Positions 23,947-31,706 of a stretch of 64,000 bases of DNA are shown here, in pieces. Source of the DNA: a virus. The notes under the pieces are model-generated. The model was not told the origin of the DNA. It made no database searches and worked only from the letters and a program-made list of their open reading frames with translations. Within the stretch, counting starts at the first letter, position 1, and each line of letters starts with the position of its first letter. The position numbers and the translations under genes were made by a program. Location of the stretch: the IMG/VR virus record IMGVR_UViG_3300032267_000607, positions 62,001 through 126,000 of that record. The stretch is one strand, 5' to 3'.

Positions 23947-24535
23947 ATTAAATCTGCCAATATCACCGATTAAAAAGGATTATGTATTTCCTAAAGAATC
24001 AGATCAAGATATAGTAGCAAAATACACAGACCATTATCATGAAAGACATTTAATTAATCAAGATTTAATTGATTGGGCTAAGTCTATAGATCTTGGTGTA
24101 CTTCGTATTGAAAGGTTTTCATCTAAGCCAGACTATCGAATGTATGTTCACACTGATAATGATGATTGGATAGATGATTTAGTTAAAATTATTTGGTGTT
24201 ATTGCCCCACTGACGATCATACAATGAATTGGTATGATATAAAAGATACCAATTATTACGATGTTGAAACAAATAACGATTCTGGTCCCACGATGCACTT
24301 TCCAGATTTTAATATTGATAAGTTAATTACGAGTACTACTATTAAGAATAATCCTATATTGGCTAATACTGGGCGACCACACAATATTCAGAATGGAAAA
24401 AGTTATAGACATGTAGTTTGTGCTTGGTTTCACGACTTAAAATCAAATGAAAAAATTACAGTTGATGGAAATATTTACCCAAAACCTCTTCAATGGGACG
24501 TTGCAGTGTCAAGAATGAGAAACATTATTTTATAA
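23909..24535 (+). CDS. 2OG-Fe(II) oxygenase-like protein (subfamily C, copy 3)
   Basis: This 208-residue protein has the metal motif H81-T-D83 (YVHTDND), then MNWYDIKD, distal H158 in NTGRPHNIQ and R167 in YRHVVCAWF. It lacks the WxPEE segment of the other two copies and is the most diverged. It overlaps copy 2 by 38 nt; a second ATG two codons in would shorten the overlap slightly. Its stop lies within a late-promoter-like box for the ketosynthase gene. Confidence 0.65.
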   Translation: MYMRNYSHTLWRELNLPISPIKKDYVFPKESDQDIVAKYTDHYHERHLINQDLIDWAKSIDLGVLRIERFSSKPDYRMYVHTDNDDWIDDLVKIIWCYCPTDDHTMNWYDIKDTNYYDVETNNDSGPTMHFPDFNIDKLITSTTIKNNPILANTGRPHNIQNGKSYRHVVCAWFHDLKSNEKITVDGNIYPKPLQWDVAVSRMRNIIL

Positions 24536-24538
24536 ATA
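24531..24538 (+). promoter_or_regulatory. T4-type late promoter box TATAAATA
   Basis: A perfect match to the T4 late-promoter core lies 17 nt upstream of the ketosynthase ATG, overlapping the preceding stop. T4-like late genes are transcribed by host polymerase carrying gp55/gp33 and the sliding clamp. This would put the ketosynthase, SpeD and amidinotransferase genes under late control. Confidence 0.65.
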
Positions 24539-24555
24539 GAATTAAGATTTTAATT

Positions 24556-25734
24556 ATGAAACCAGTATATGTAGTTGGATATGGAATGATCGACAGTCTT
24601 GGGAATAACCCAAAAGATTGTTTTGATAAGATGTTAGATAATAAAGATTATTCTTCTGATATACCTGAATTGAAAGCAGAGAACGCAAAAGTTTTTCGTG
24701 GTGCTATATTCAATCCTGACGATTGCATTATACCAAAAGATTTTGACATTAAGATGCTTCGTTCAATGACGAATGCACAAAAGATGATGCTTCATGCAGT
24801 TGATGCAGCATTAAAAATGTCAAACCTACCCCATCATTATGATGTTGCAACTCTTCTTTCAACAGTTTCAAACGATACTGAATTTTTAGATGAGTTGTAC
24901 TTACCTACAAAGAATCATAAAAGAGTAAATCCTAGAAAATCAGCAAATCGTATTCCAGATATGGGATGTTCGCATATTTCATCTCATTATAAATTTATGG
25001 GATTAAGTGCAGCAACATTCGCAAGTTGTTCTACTGGTCTTGTGACTATTGATTATGGAATGCGATTAGTTGATGAATATGAATATGTAATTGTCGGAGG
25101 ATCTGACGCAGGTTGTTTTCCGATGGCAATTAAATATTTTAATACATTAGGTGCTGTAGGAAATTACAGTATGCCTTTTGATAATGATCGTACAGGATTT
25201 TTAATGGGTGATGGTTGTGGTGTTTTAATATTACAATCAGAAGCAATGGTTAAAAAGTACGGAAGTAAGGTATTCGCTAAGTTATATCCTTGTGGTATGG
25301 CGAGCGATGCTTTAGATATGACAAGCCCAGCCAATGATGGCAGAGGTGCTCGTATAAGCATGTCTAAAGCAACAAAAGATATTGGAGAAATAGATTTTGT
25401 GTGTGCGCATGCAACATCTACACCAGTTGGTGATCCAATAGAATACGAGACTGTAGTTAGTTTCTTGGGAGAAAAACCTATTTGGGCACCGAAGTCAAAA
25501 ATAGGACATACCCTTGCAGCTGCTGGAGTGTTAGAGTGTATATATGCGATTCTTTCAATGCAAAGAGGAATCATACCACATATACAAAATTTAAAAAGTG
25601 CTTTTTGTGACACTAAAAATATTTTAGTTCGCGAGAATTTAAATACTAACAAAAAAGTTTTGCGAACATTAAATAACTCATTCGGATTTGGGGGAAAATG
25701 TATGTCGCAAGTAATAGAGGTAAATAAAGAATGA
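24556..25734 (+). CDS. fabF-like: Beta-ketoacyl-ACP synthase (KAS II / FabF-like)
   Basis: This 392-residue thiolase-fold condensing enzyme has a complete Cys-His-His site. C158 is in FASCSTG, H285 in CAHATSTPVGDPIE, and H318 in KSKIGHTLAAAG with K313 five residues before it. The C-terminal NSFGFGG motif is also present. It would elongate an acyl-ACP (or another thioester) by Claisen condensation with malonyl-ACP. The start is the ATG behind the late-type box; an earlier in-frame ATG would overlap the previous gene and adds an unrelated extension. No acyl-carrier protein is encoded nearby, so the host ACP would be used. This is very unusual in a phage. Confidence 0.9.
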   Translation: MKPVYVVGYGMIDSLGNNPKDCFDKMLDNKDYSSDIPELKAENAKVFRGAIFNPDDCIIPKDFDIKMLRSMTNAQKMMLHAVDAALKMSNLPHHYDVATLLSTVSNDTEFLDELYLPTKNHKRVNPRKSANRIPDMGCSHISSHYKFMGLSAATFASCSTGLVTIDYGMRLVDEYEYVIVGGSDAGCFPMAIKYFNTLGAVGNYSMPFDNDRTGFLMGDGCGVLILQSEAMVKKYGSKVFAKLYPCGMASDALDMTSPANDGRGARISMSKATKDIGEIDFVCAHATSTPVGDPIEYETVVSFLGEKPIWAPKSKIGHTLAAAGVLECIYAILSMQRGIIPHIQNLKSAFCDTKNILVRENLNTNKKVLRTLNNSFGFGGKCMSQVIEVNKE

Positions 25735-25883
25735 CAACAATAATACTTTTATCAATCGGTGTTATAATCGGTTGGACTTATAAGCCAGCATTTGCTGATA
25801 ATTTTATAAACAAATCTAAAGAAATTTTAAGTGGTGTTTTAACTTACTTAAAAGCTCTTGTTAAAAAAGGAGACAATAAGTAA
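25731..25883 (+). CDS. Small single-span membrane protein
   Basis: This 50-residue ORF is joined to the ketosynthase by an ATGA overlap. It has an N-terminal hydrophobic segment (TTIILLSIGVIIGWTYKPAF) with an AFA-like possible cleavage site, then an amphipathic basic helix (NKSKEILSGVLTYLKALVKK). It might tether the neighbouring enzymes at the membrane; this is speculation. Confidence 0.5.
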   Translation: MTTIILLSIGVIIGWTYKPAFADNFINKSKEILSGVLTYLKALVKKGDNK

Positions 25884-25884
25884 A

Positions 25885-26301
25885 ATGGCACAAGTAGAAA
25901 CAAACACAAAAACGGAATTGACAAATTCCAAGGAGATTCCCCAACGTCAAACATCTTGGGGTTATCATTTAATTATTGATGCAGCAGGTTGCACTAAAAA
26001 CTTTCAAGACCCAGTGGTTTTGAAAACTTTTTTAAATGACCTTTTAGTTCGCATCGACATGAACGCATGGGGTGAGCCATGGATAACTCACTTTGCTGAA
26101 AAACCAGAGATCGCTGGATGGACAGTAATACAAGCATTGACTACAAGTTCATTAACAATACACTTTTTAGATAATAATGGTGATTGTTATTTTGACTTGT
26201 TCTCATGCAAAACTTTTGATATTGAAATGGTGAAAACTATGATAAAAGAATATTTTGATCCTATTTCAATGAAGGATCAATATTTTGTTAGACAAGCATA
26301 A
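25885..26301 (+). CDS. speD-like: S-adenosylmethionine decarboxylase-like protein (SpeD homologue)
   Basis: This 138-residue protein has the SpeD layout: WGYHLIIDAAGC at 25-36, LLVRIDMNAWGEPWITHF at 53-70, and the processing region ALTTSSLTIHF at 84-94. FDLFSCK follows, with C108 in the place of the catalytic Cys. In classic SpeD the chain self-cleaves at Glu-Ser to make the pyruvoyl group. Here Ser88 is kept but the preceding Glu and following His are Thr and Ser, so processing may be altered. SpeD supplies decarboxylated AdoMet for spermidine synthesis and is known from cyanophages. The start is the ATG after aaaggagacaataagtaaa. Confidence 0.75.
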   Translation: MAQVETNTKTELTNSKEIPQRQTSWGYHLIIDAAGCTKNFQDPVVLKTFLNDLLVRIDMNAWGEPWITHFAEKPEIAGWTVIQALTTSSLTIHFLDNNGDCYFDLFSCKTFDIEMVKTMIKEYFDPISMKDQYFVRQA

Positions 26302-26770
26302 TATAACACCAAAAGAAGCATTACAAGAGTGGTTGGCGAGACTTAAAATACCTCGCCAAGCACTTGATGGTCATTCTATATGTCCATTTAGTAAAGGAGT
26401 CAGTGTACCTACACCTGAAGACTTAAACATCGATAACTCTTTTCGTCCTCCTGCATTATGGGAGATTAAAAAAATTAAAATTTACAACATAATCAATCCG
26501 AATATTACACCAACAGAATTAGATGAATGGTGTGATTATTACATAAACAAATATGAAAATTATATGTTTATAGCAGACCATAAAGACAGAGATACACACA
26601 TTAATGGAATTAAAACAAATAATGGTTATTTTAACTTTATGTTAGTTCAAAGTTTGCCTGAATTGAATGAAGCACGTAGAAATTTATTAAAAACAACCAA
26701 CTATTATAGTTTCTGGGATCCTGAATATTTAAAAGATACTTGGAATAATAGTTTTGATAAAGAAGAATAA
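26285..26770 (+). CDS. Conserved hypothetical protein, TTG start likely
   Basis: This 161-residue protein has no in-frame ATG before residue 93, so a TTG inside the end of the SpeD gene is the probable start. The opening EALQEWLARLKIPRQALDGHS, then ICPFSKG, is a pattern I have seen next to oxygenase and hydroxylase genes in marine phages and bacteria. It has a single CPF motif, then LWEIKKIKIYNIINP, and an aromatic end (NYYSFWDPEYLKDTW). The function is unknown. It sits between SpeD and amidinotransferase and may be a partner of one of them. Confidence 0.55.
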   Translation: MLDKHNITPKEALQEWLARLKIPRQALDGHSICPFSKGVSVPTPEDLNIDNSFRPPALWEIKKIKIYNIINPNITPTELDEWCDYYINKYENYMFIADHKDRDTHINGIKTNNGYFNFMLVQSLPELNEARRNLLKTTNYYSFWDPEYLKDTWNNSFDKEE

Positions 26771-26772
26771 TT

Positions 26773-27855
26773 ATGAGTGTTTGGACAGATTATGATCCGT
26801 TGAAAGAAATTATTATAGGAAGTATTCCTACACCTGAATACTTTTCAAACTTTCTAAAACCAGATATCCTAGAAGTCCTTACACCCATTATAAAAGAAAC
26901 ACATGAAGACTTAAACAAGTTTGCTAATATATGTATTTCTTTAGGAGTAAAAGTATATAGACCAAAAGTGTTAGACTTTCGTGAACCACTTAGACTTCCA
27001 GGATTTAAAATTAAGAATCCAATATCACCTTTAGTGCCAAGAGATAGTTATCTTGTTTATGGTAATACAATTTATTCTTCATATACTAGTATGGCTGATA
27101 GATGGTTAGAGTCATTATCATTCTACGATATCTTTATGGAAAAGTTTGTAGAAGGATATAATTGGTTATCAACACCAGTACCACAATTAAAAGACTTTAG
27201 ACCTGACACTCAATGGTACACGCATGGTGGCGATCGTTATGGAGTAGAATTAAAAGATAAAATATTATGGCATTGTGCTACTATGTACAAATGTGGTGAT
27301 AGTTTAATTATTAATTCTTCGGGTCCAGGAACTAAATTAGGATATGACTGGATGCAACGTAATATACCTGATACTAAATTTATAAAGAATTCAAATAAGC
27401 CACACAAAGGATGGGGACATATAGATCAATTTTTCTTTCAAACGGATGATAATACAGTATTTTGTACTAATAAAAATTATGTCCCAGATGTATTCCTAAA
27501 TAATAGTAAGTTCAAAGTACATGAATTTGGTCACTTAATTAAAGATGTAGATATGAAACAATATGAACATCGTCTAGCACAAACAGATGGTAAATATAGT
27601 ATTGAATGGATTGATGAGTGGATAGATGAATGGAGAGGTTTCGCACAAGAAGTAGCATTTGATAGTAATGTAGTTGTAGTTGATAGTAAAAATGTAATTG
27701 TCACTAATGAACAACCAGCATTATCAAATTGGTTTAAAGAATTTGGTATAACACTACATCCTGTTAATTTAAGACAGGGTGGTTTTTGGGATGGTGGTGT
27801 TCACTGTTTATCGCTTGATATTAAAAGAGATGGAGAGAAAAGAAATATCGTATGA
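26773..27855 (+). CDS. Amidinotransferase (glycine amidinotransferase-like)
   Basis: This 360-residue protein of the arginine-modifying pentein fold moves the amidino group of arginine to an acceptor amine through a cysteine thioester. The catalytic triad can be placed at C345 (GGVHCLSLDI), H216 with D218 (WGHIDQFFF, as in the H-x-D of human GATM) and an Asp near 176 (CGDSLII). The N-terminus VWTDYDPLKEIIIGS is the usual 'E.D.L..V..G' entry. The acceptor is not known; glycine, a diamine or an amino sugar are possible. It lies behind SpeD and is coupled (ATGA) to the first of five oxygenases. Confidence 0.8.
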   Translation: MSVWTDYDPLKEIIIGSIPTPEYFSNFLKPDILEVLTPIIKETHEDLNKFANICISLGVKVYRPKVLDFREPLRLPGFKIKNPISPLVPRDSYLVYGNTIYSSYTSMADRWLESLSFYDIFMEKFVEGYNWLSTPVPQLKDFRPDTQWYTHGGDRYGVELKDKILWHCATMYKCGDSLIINSSGPGTKLGYDWMQRNIPDTKFIKNSNKPHKGWGHIDQFFFQTDDNTVFCTNKNYVPDVFLNNSKFKVHEFGHLIKDVDMKQYEHRLAQTDGKYSIEWIDEWIDEWRGFAQEVAFDSNVVVVDSKNVIVTNEQPALSNWFKEFGITLHPVNLRQGGFWDGGVHCLSLDIKRDGEKRNIV

Positions 27856-28850
27856 GAAAAATTTATAACTGGATTAATCCAACCTATTATGTAGATTATG
27901 ATAAATTAAAGGATGTAATAGTTCCTTTGATGCAAGAAGATTTACGTGAATGGATGATTAACAATCCGATCGAAACAAGCACTGAGTGTGCTTATGCTCC
28001 ACCAGAAGAAGTAGAAGAAAAGATATTATCCAAAAAAGAAGAGTTGAAGGCACATAAAAATCGAGCAATTGCTTATAAAGAAATTCTTACAGATGAAGCT
28101 GAAAGAAAACATTACAATGATTGGCGTTCTATTGATTTTCTTTATGAGTGTAAATGGAATAAAGAAGTTTTTAAAAGATCTTGGCAATTAATGTCTGAAT
28201 GTAAAGGTATTAAACAAATCTTTATTAATTTTATAAAACCAAATGGAATTATAACACCACATTTAGATACTTCTACTTGGGAAAAGATAGAAGAAGATTG
28301 GGGTTTGCCACTTTATTCATTAGAGGGTGGAAGTATTATTGCTACATTATTTACAGGTATGAAAAACAGAGAAGAAAAGACTGTTGGAATGAAAGTAAAT
28401 GGTGTTTATAAGTTTCCATTAGCAGGAGAATTAGTTTGTTTTGATGGAAGATGGAATGAACATCAAATGTGGAACAACACAAACGAGTGGAGAATTACAG
28501 CAGTAATAGATATTGATAGAAAATACTTTACTCAAGTGTTAGAGGATGTTGATGAAGAAAAGAAAGAAATAAACAGACCAAAAGATAGTCTTACGATAAC
28601 AGAAAATGCAACAATTAAATTTCAAAAATCTTTTAGTAAAGAAGAAGTAGAATATTATTTAAATCATGGTTTAACTGAAAAAATAGAATTTTTAAAAGAA
28701 AAAATACTTTGGTTGAATGAATATTCTGGGCGTAAAATATACGCAGACCATTTAGATGAAATTTCAACAACAACTTTTTTAAATGCTAATATAACAAAAA
28801 TAGATATATATTTTAAAAATTATAAGGAATATTATGTACATAGCACCTAA
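27852..28850 (+). CDS. Aspartyl/asparaginyl hydroxylase-type oxygenase (subfamily D, copy 1) with C-terminal extension
   Basis: This 332-residue protein has metal motif H137-L-D139 (ITPHLDTSTW), then IEEDWGLP, distal H204 (NEHQMWNN) and R214 (EWRITAVID). The INFIKPNG strand before HxD and the 'H.MWN.T..WR' ending recall aspartyl/asparaginyl beta-hydroxylase-like dioxygenases. Beyond residue 222 it carries about 110 extra residues (KSFSKEEVEYYLNHG, EKILWLNEYSGRKIYADHLD) absent from its four neighbours, possibly a substrate- or partner-binding domain. The start overlaps the amidinotransferase stop. Confidence 0.72.
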   Translation: MRKIYNWINPTYYVDYDKLKDVIVPLMQEDLREWMINNPIETSTECAYAPPEEVEEKILSKKEELKAHKNRAIAYKEILTDEAERKHYNDWRSIDFLYECKWNKEVFKRSWQLMSECKGIKQIFINFIKPNGIITPHLDTSTWEKIEEDWGLPLYSLEGGSIIATLFTGMKNREEKTVGMKVNGVYKFPLAGELVCFDGRWNEHQMWNNTNEWRITAVIDIDRKYFTQVLEDVDEEKKEINRPKDSLTITENATIKFQKSFSKEEVEYYLNHGLTEKIEFLKEKILWLNEYSGRKIYADHLDEISTTTFLNANITKIDIYFKNYKEYYVHST

Positions 28851-29520
28851 TTCATATATTAATTATGTTCAATTATTAGATCATTATCCTAAATTAGTTG
28901 AGGATATGAATAAATGGCTTAATACACATACACCAGAAAGAGATTCAATTGCTGTATATTCTGATGATCCTGCAAATAAGTTTTTGTCCACTACAACAAA
29001 CTTTGTAGAAAGCTGGACAACTGAAGAAGAAAAGCAACATCGTTATGATTGGAAATCTATTCCTGTGTTTTTTGAAAAAGCGTGGAACACAAAAGACTTT
29101 CCTAGATTTTCAGAATTTGGTAAAGATTTAAAAGGATTGAGACAATGTCTTATTAATTTTATTGCTCCACGTGGTAAAATTACAATACATAAAGATCACG
29201 ACAATTGGGGTAAGATGACAGAAGATTGGGGATTTAAGTGTGAAGGATATTCATTAGTTGCTACTTTAAAAACAGGAATGAAAAAAGCTACAGATAAAAC
29301 AGTAGGAACATGTATTAGAGATATTAAAACTGGAACTGACACTTGGAGTTATGCATTAGTAAATGAATTTGTTTGTTTTGATGGATTAAATTATAACCAT
29401 GCAATTACTAACAATACAGATGAATGGAGAATTTCAGCAGTATTTGATATTGATAAAGAAAAATTTGATCCTAGTTTTGTTAAAACTGATAAACAAGTTT
29501 GTGATTATTATGTGGATTGA
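28834..29520 (+). CDS. Aspartyl/asparaginyl hydroxylase-type oxygenase (subfamily D, copy 2)
   Basis: This 228-residue paralogue has H119-K-D121 (ITIHKDHDNW), EDWGFKCEGYSLV, distal H189 (NYNHAITNNT) and R199 (EWRISAVFDID). It keeps INFIAPRGKIT before the metal motif and ELVCFDG-like FVCFDGLN before the distal His. It overlaps copy 1 by 17 nt and copy 3 by 11 nt. The N-terminal 100 residues (SYINYVQLLDHYPKLVEDMN) align with the other copies as helical. Confidence 0.72.
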   Translation: MYIAPNSYINYVQLLDHYPKLVEDMNKWLNTHTPERDSIAVYSDDPANKFLSTTTNFVESWTTEEEKQHRYDWKSIPVFFEKAWNTKDFPRFSEFGKDLKGLRQCLINFIAPRGKITIHKDHDNWGKMTEDWGFKCEGYSLVATLKTGMKKATDKTVGTCIRDIKTGTDTWSYALVNEFVCFDGLNYNHAITNNTDEWRISAVFDIDKEKFDPSFVKTDKQVCDYYVD

Positions 29521-30193
29521 TGTAAAAAGATATAAAGATTATAAAAAATTATTTGATTATCAAAATATTTTAAATCTAGACATAAAAAACTGGTTAAAAA
29601 ACAATGATCCTATAAAGAATACAGAACCAGTTTATGAAGAAAGAGCAAGTAGTCAAGAGTCATATGGGAAACTTAATCCTGATGGTACTATAACTTCTAT
29701 CAGTTCGAAGTTTAGTGAACCACCAGCAGATCCTACAAAGAATCCAGAAGAATACGCACACAGAAAAGATTGGAGATGCGTAGGTGGGTTTTATGAACGT
29801 ACATGGAACACAAAAATAATAAAAGAATCATTAAAAGCTTTAACTATGTTAAGTGGTTTAAAACAATTAAATATAAATTTTCTTTGTCCCTTTGGTAAAA
29901 TAACTTCTCATTTAGACGATGGTGGGTGGAAAAAAATATCAGAAGATTGGGGTAAAGAAACTTACGGATATAGTATAGTACAAACAATTCAATCAGGTAT
30001 GACTGAATCATCATCAGAGTTAGTTGGCATGCGTGTAAATGATGTTGATAAATATCCATTAGTTGGAGAATTAGTTTGCTTTGATGGTATAAAAGGATTA
30101 CATAGCATGTGGAATAATACAAATATATGGCGTATTACTGCTGTGTATGATATAGATATAAACGCATTTAATAAATATAGTATATGTGGATAG
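29510..30193 (+). CDS. Aspartyl/asparaginyl hydroxylase-type oxygenase (subfamily D, copy 3)
   Basis: This 227-residue paralogue starts MWIDVKRYKDYKK, the same opening as copy 4 (MWIDATKYKHYE), which fixes the start. It has H134-L-D136 (ITSHLDDGGW), SEDWGKETYGYSIV, distal H198 (GLHSMWNNT) and R208 (IWRITAVYDID). The central insert at residues 40-85 is Ser/Pro-rich and unique. Tandem copies 1-3 share the EDWG motif; copies 4-5 have a shortened loop there. Confidence 0.72.
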   Translation: MWIDVKRYKDYKKLFDYQNILNLDIKNWLKNNDPIKNTEPVYEERASSQESYGKLNPDGTITSISSKFSEPPADPTKNPEEYAHRKDWRCVGGFYERTWNTKIIKESLKALTMLSGLKQLNINFLCPFGKITSHLDDGGWKKISEDWGKETYGYSIVQTIQSGMTESSSELVGMRVNDVDKYPLVGELVCFDGIKGLHSMWNNTNIWRITAVYDIDINAFNKYSICG

Positions 30194-30771
30194 ACGCAAC
30201 AAAATATAAACATTACGAAGTTCTTAAAACAAGTTTAATTCCTGCATTGGAGTTAGACTACAATAGATTCATTCGTAAATTTGATATTACAGAAACAGGT
30301 GTAAATGTATTTCGATTTGAATATCCTAATCGAGAAGACGATCATGCTGATGATTGGTGGGCTATACCACTTATTCAAGGAGGTGAAGCAGTACCACCTT
30401 TAAGAAATCCATGGCAACATGCAACAGCAAGTTTAAAAGAAATTCCTGGAGTATTTCAATCAATCGTAAATTTTATAAAACCAAATGGTGGATTGCCAAT
30501 GCATCATGACTTTGGTAGTTGGCAAAGAATAGAAGAAGCATTAGGTTATCCAGTAAAAGGATATACAATAGCTATTGGTATTGACATGCCATCAAACGAT
30601 CCGAATATTTGTGGTATGGAATTTGAAAATGATACTTTTCCAAGAACTTATGGAAATAAGGAAATAGTAGCATTTAATGGACGTGACTTTATGCATAAAG
30701 TATGGAATAAAACAGGAAATTGGCGTGTTTCTTGTGTAATTGATACTGATATAAAGGATTGGAACAATTAA
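30184..30771 (+). CDS. Aspartyl/asparaginyl hydroxylase-type oxygenase (subfamily D, copy 4)
   Basis: This 195-residue protein has H107-H-D109 (LPMHHDFGSW), the distal H171 in RDFMHKVWNKT and R181 (NWRVSCVIDTD). VNFIKPNGGLP precedes the metal motif exactly as in copy 1. It overlaps copy 3 by 10 nt and shares its N-terminal MWIDATKY. It is followed by a new early promoter, so copy 5 can be transcribed separately. Confidence 0.72.
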   Translation: MWIDATKYKHYEVLKTSLIPALELDYNRFIRKFDITETGVNVFRFEYPNREDDHADDWWAIPLIQGGEAVPPLRNPWQHATASLKEIPGVFQSIVNFIKPNGGLPMHHDFGSWQRIEEALGYPVKGYTIAIGIDMPSNDPNICGMEFENDTFPRTYGNKEIVAFNGRDFMHKVWNKTGNWRVSCVIDTDIKDWNN

Positions 30772-30776
30772 AACCC

Positions 30777-30805
30777 TTTACATACAATAAAAAATATAGT
30801 ATAAT
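30777..30805 (+). promoter_or_regulatory. Sigma70-like early promoter between oxygenase copies 4 and 5
   Basis: TTTACA, 17-bp spacer starting TACAATAA and ending ATATAG, then TATAAT. The expected start of transcription is within a base or so of the ATG of the next oxygenase gene, so its mRNA is probably leaderless. It is closely similar to the primase promoter. Confidence 0.8.
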
Positions 30806-30812
30806 ATAATCT

Positions 30813-31412
30813 ATGTGGCTTGGAAATCCTACATCTTATTCAAATTATAGTGCTTTAAGTGCTATGATGATTGCTTTAATGAGCGACTATGCTGAATGGC
30901 GAAGTCAAAGATCATTCGAAGATACAGTAAATGCTGACGATCGTTATTCTATGCCTATTAATAATAGAGGTGGGTTTAAAGCATTACCATTGATTGATGC
31001 TCGTAAAATAAACGAACAATTAGAAGATAGATATCTTTGGAAACGTACTACTACTCAATTCTATAATATTCCTGGAGCAATAGACTTATGTGTCAATATG
31101 ATACGTCCAGGAAAAATGTTGCCAGTACATCACGATGGTTATGTTTGGGATTGGATACGTCAAAGTATGGGAGATCCTACAATTGAAGGATATACTGTAA
31201 GTTTTGGTATTGATATACCTGAACCTGAAAAGCAAGCATTATTATTTGATGGTGAAAAGAAAATCTGGAAGACAGGTGAGTTTGTAGCATTTAACGGACA
31301 CGATATTCAACACAGTTTAAAAAATGAAGCAACAAACCCAGAGCATTGGCGAGTGACGGCTGTAATGGAAATTGATAAAAAATATTTTAACAACTATTCT
31401 GTTGGTTTATGA
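30813..31412 (+). CDS. Aspartyl/asparaginyl hydroxylase-type oxygenase (subfamily D, copy 5)
   Basis: This 199-residue protein has H106-H-D108 (LPVHHDGYVW), GYTVSFGIDIPEP (cf. GYTIAIGIDMPSN of copy 4), FVAFNGHDIQHSLKN with distal H167, and R180 (HWRVTAVMEID). It is closest to copy 4. Unlike the other four it has its own early promoter, so it may be made early while the others belong to the transcript coming from the ketosynthase side. Confidence 0.73.
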   Translation: MWLGNPTSYSNYSALSAMMIALMSDYAEWRSQRSFEDTVNADDRYSMPINNRGGFKALPLIDARKINEQLEDRYLWKRTTTQFYNIPGAIDLCVNMIRPGKMLPVHHDGYVWDWIRQSMGDPTIEGYTVSFGIDIPEPEKQALLFDGEKKIWKTGEFVAFNGHDIQHSLKNEATNPEHWRVTAVMEIDKKYFNNYSVGL

Positions 31413-31672
31413 GTTTAGATAACGATCAATTACAACAAGAAATTTACGATGATATATTTAAGAATGCTATGGATCTTATAGTTAAACATTCAAGTAATTT
31501 AGAAGTTAATCAATTAGTTTCAAGTACGATGCTCGCAATAGCTATTCGTTTTTATAAATCAGCTTTAACTGATTTAGATTATCAAAAATTTTTAAATTCA
31601 ATTATAGAAGTTGGACAAGAAGCAAGACCATTTGGTGTTGCTGAAATATTACCAAAAAGAAAATTGAATTAA
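31409..31672 (+). CDS. Small conserved hypothetical protein
   Basis: This 87-residue helical, acidic protein (QEIYDDIFKNAMDLIVKH, NQLVSSTMLAIAIRFYKSAL) is coupled by ATGA to oxygenase copy 5. It resembles short T4-like marine phage proteins but I cannot name a family. The end is Pro/Lys-rich. Confidence 0.55.
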   Translation: MSLDNDQLQQEIYDDIFKNAMDLIVKHSSNLEVNQLVSSTMLAIAIRFYKSALTDLDYQKFLNSIIEVGQEARPFGVAEILPKRKLN

Positions 31673-31679
31673 CTAAATA
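31673..31679 (+). promoter_or_regulatory. Possible late-type box CTAAATA
   Basis: CTAAATA directly follows a stop codon and lies 27 nt before a small membrane gene with a very strong ribosome site. It is the same heptamer as before gp25. Weak evidence, based on recurrence. Confidence 0.3.
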
Positions 31680-31706
31680 GGTTTGCTTTTAACAGAGGAG
31701 GGTATT

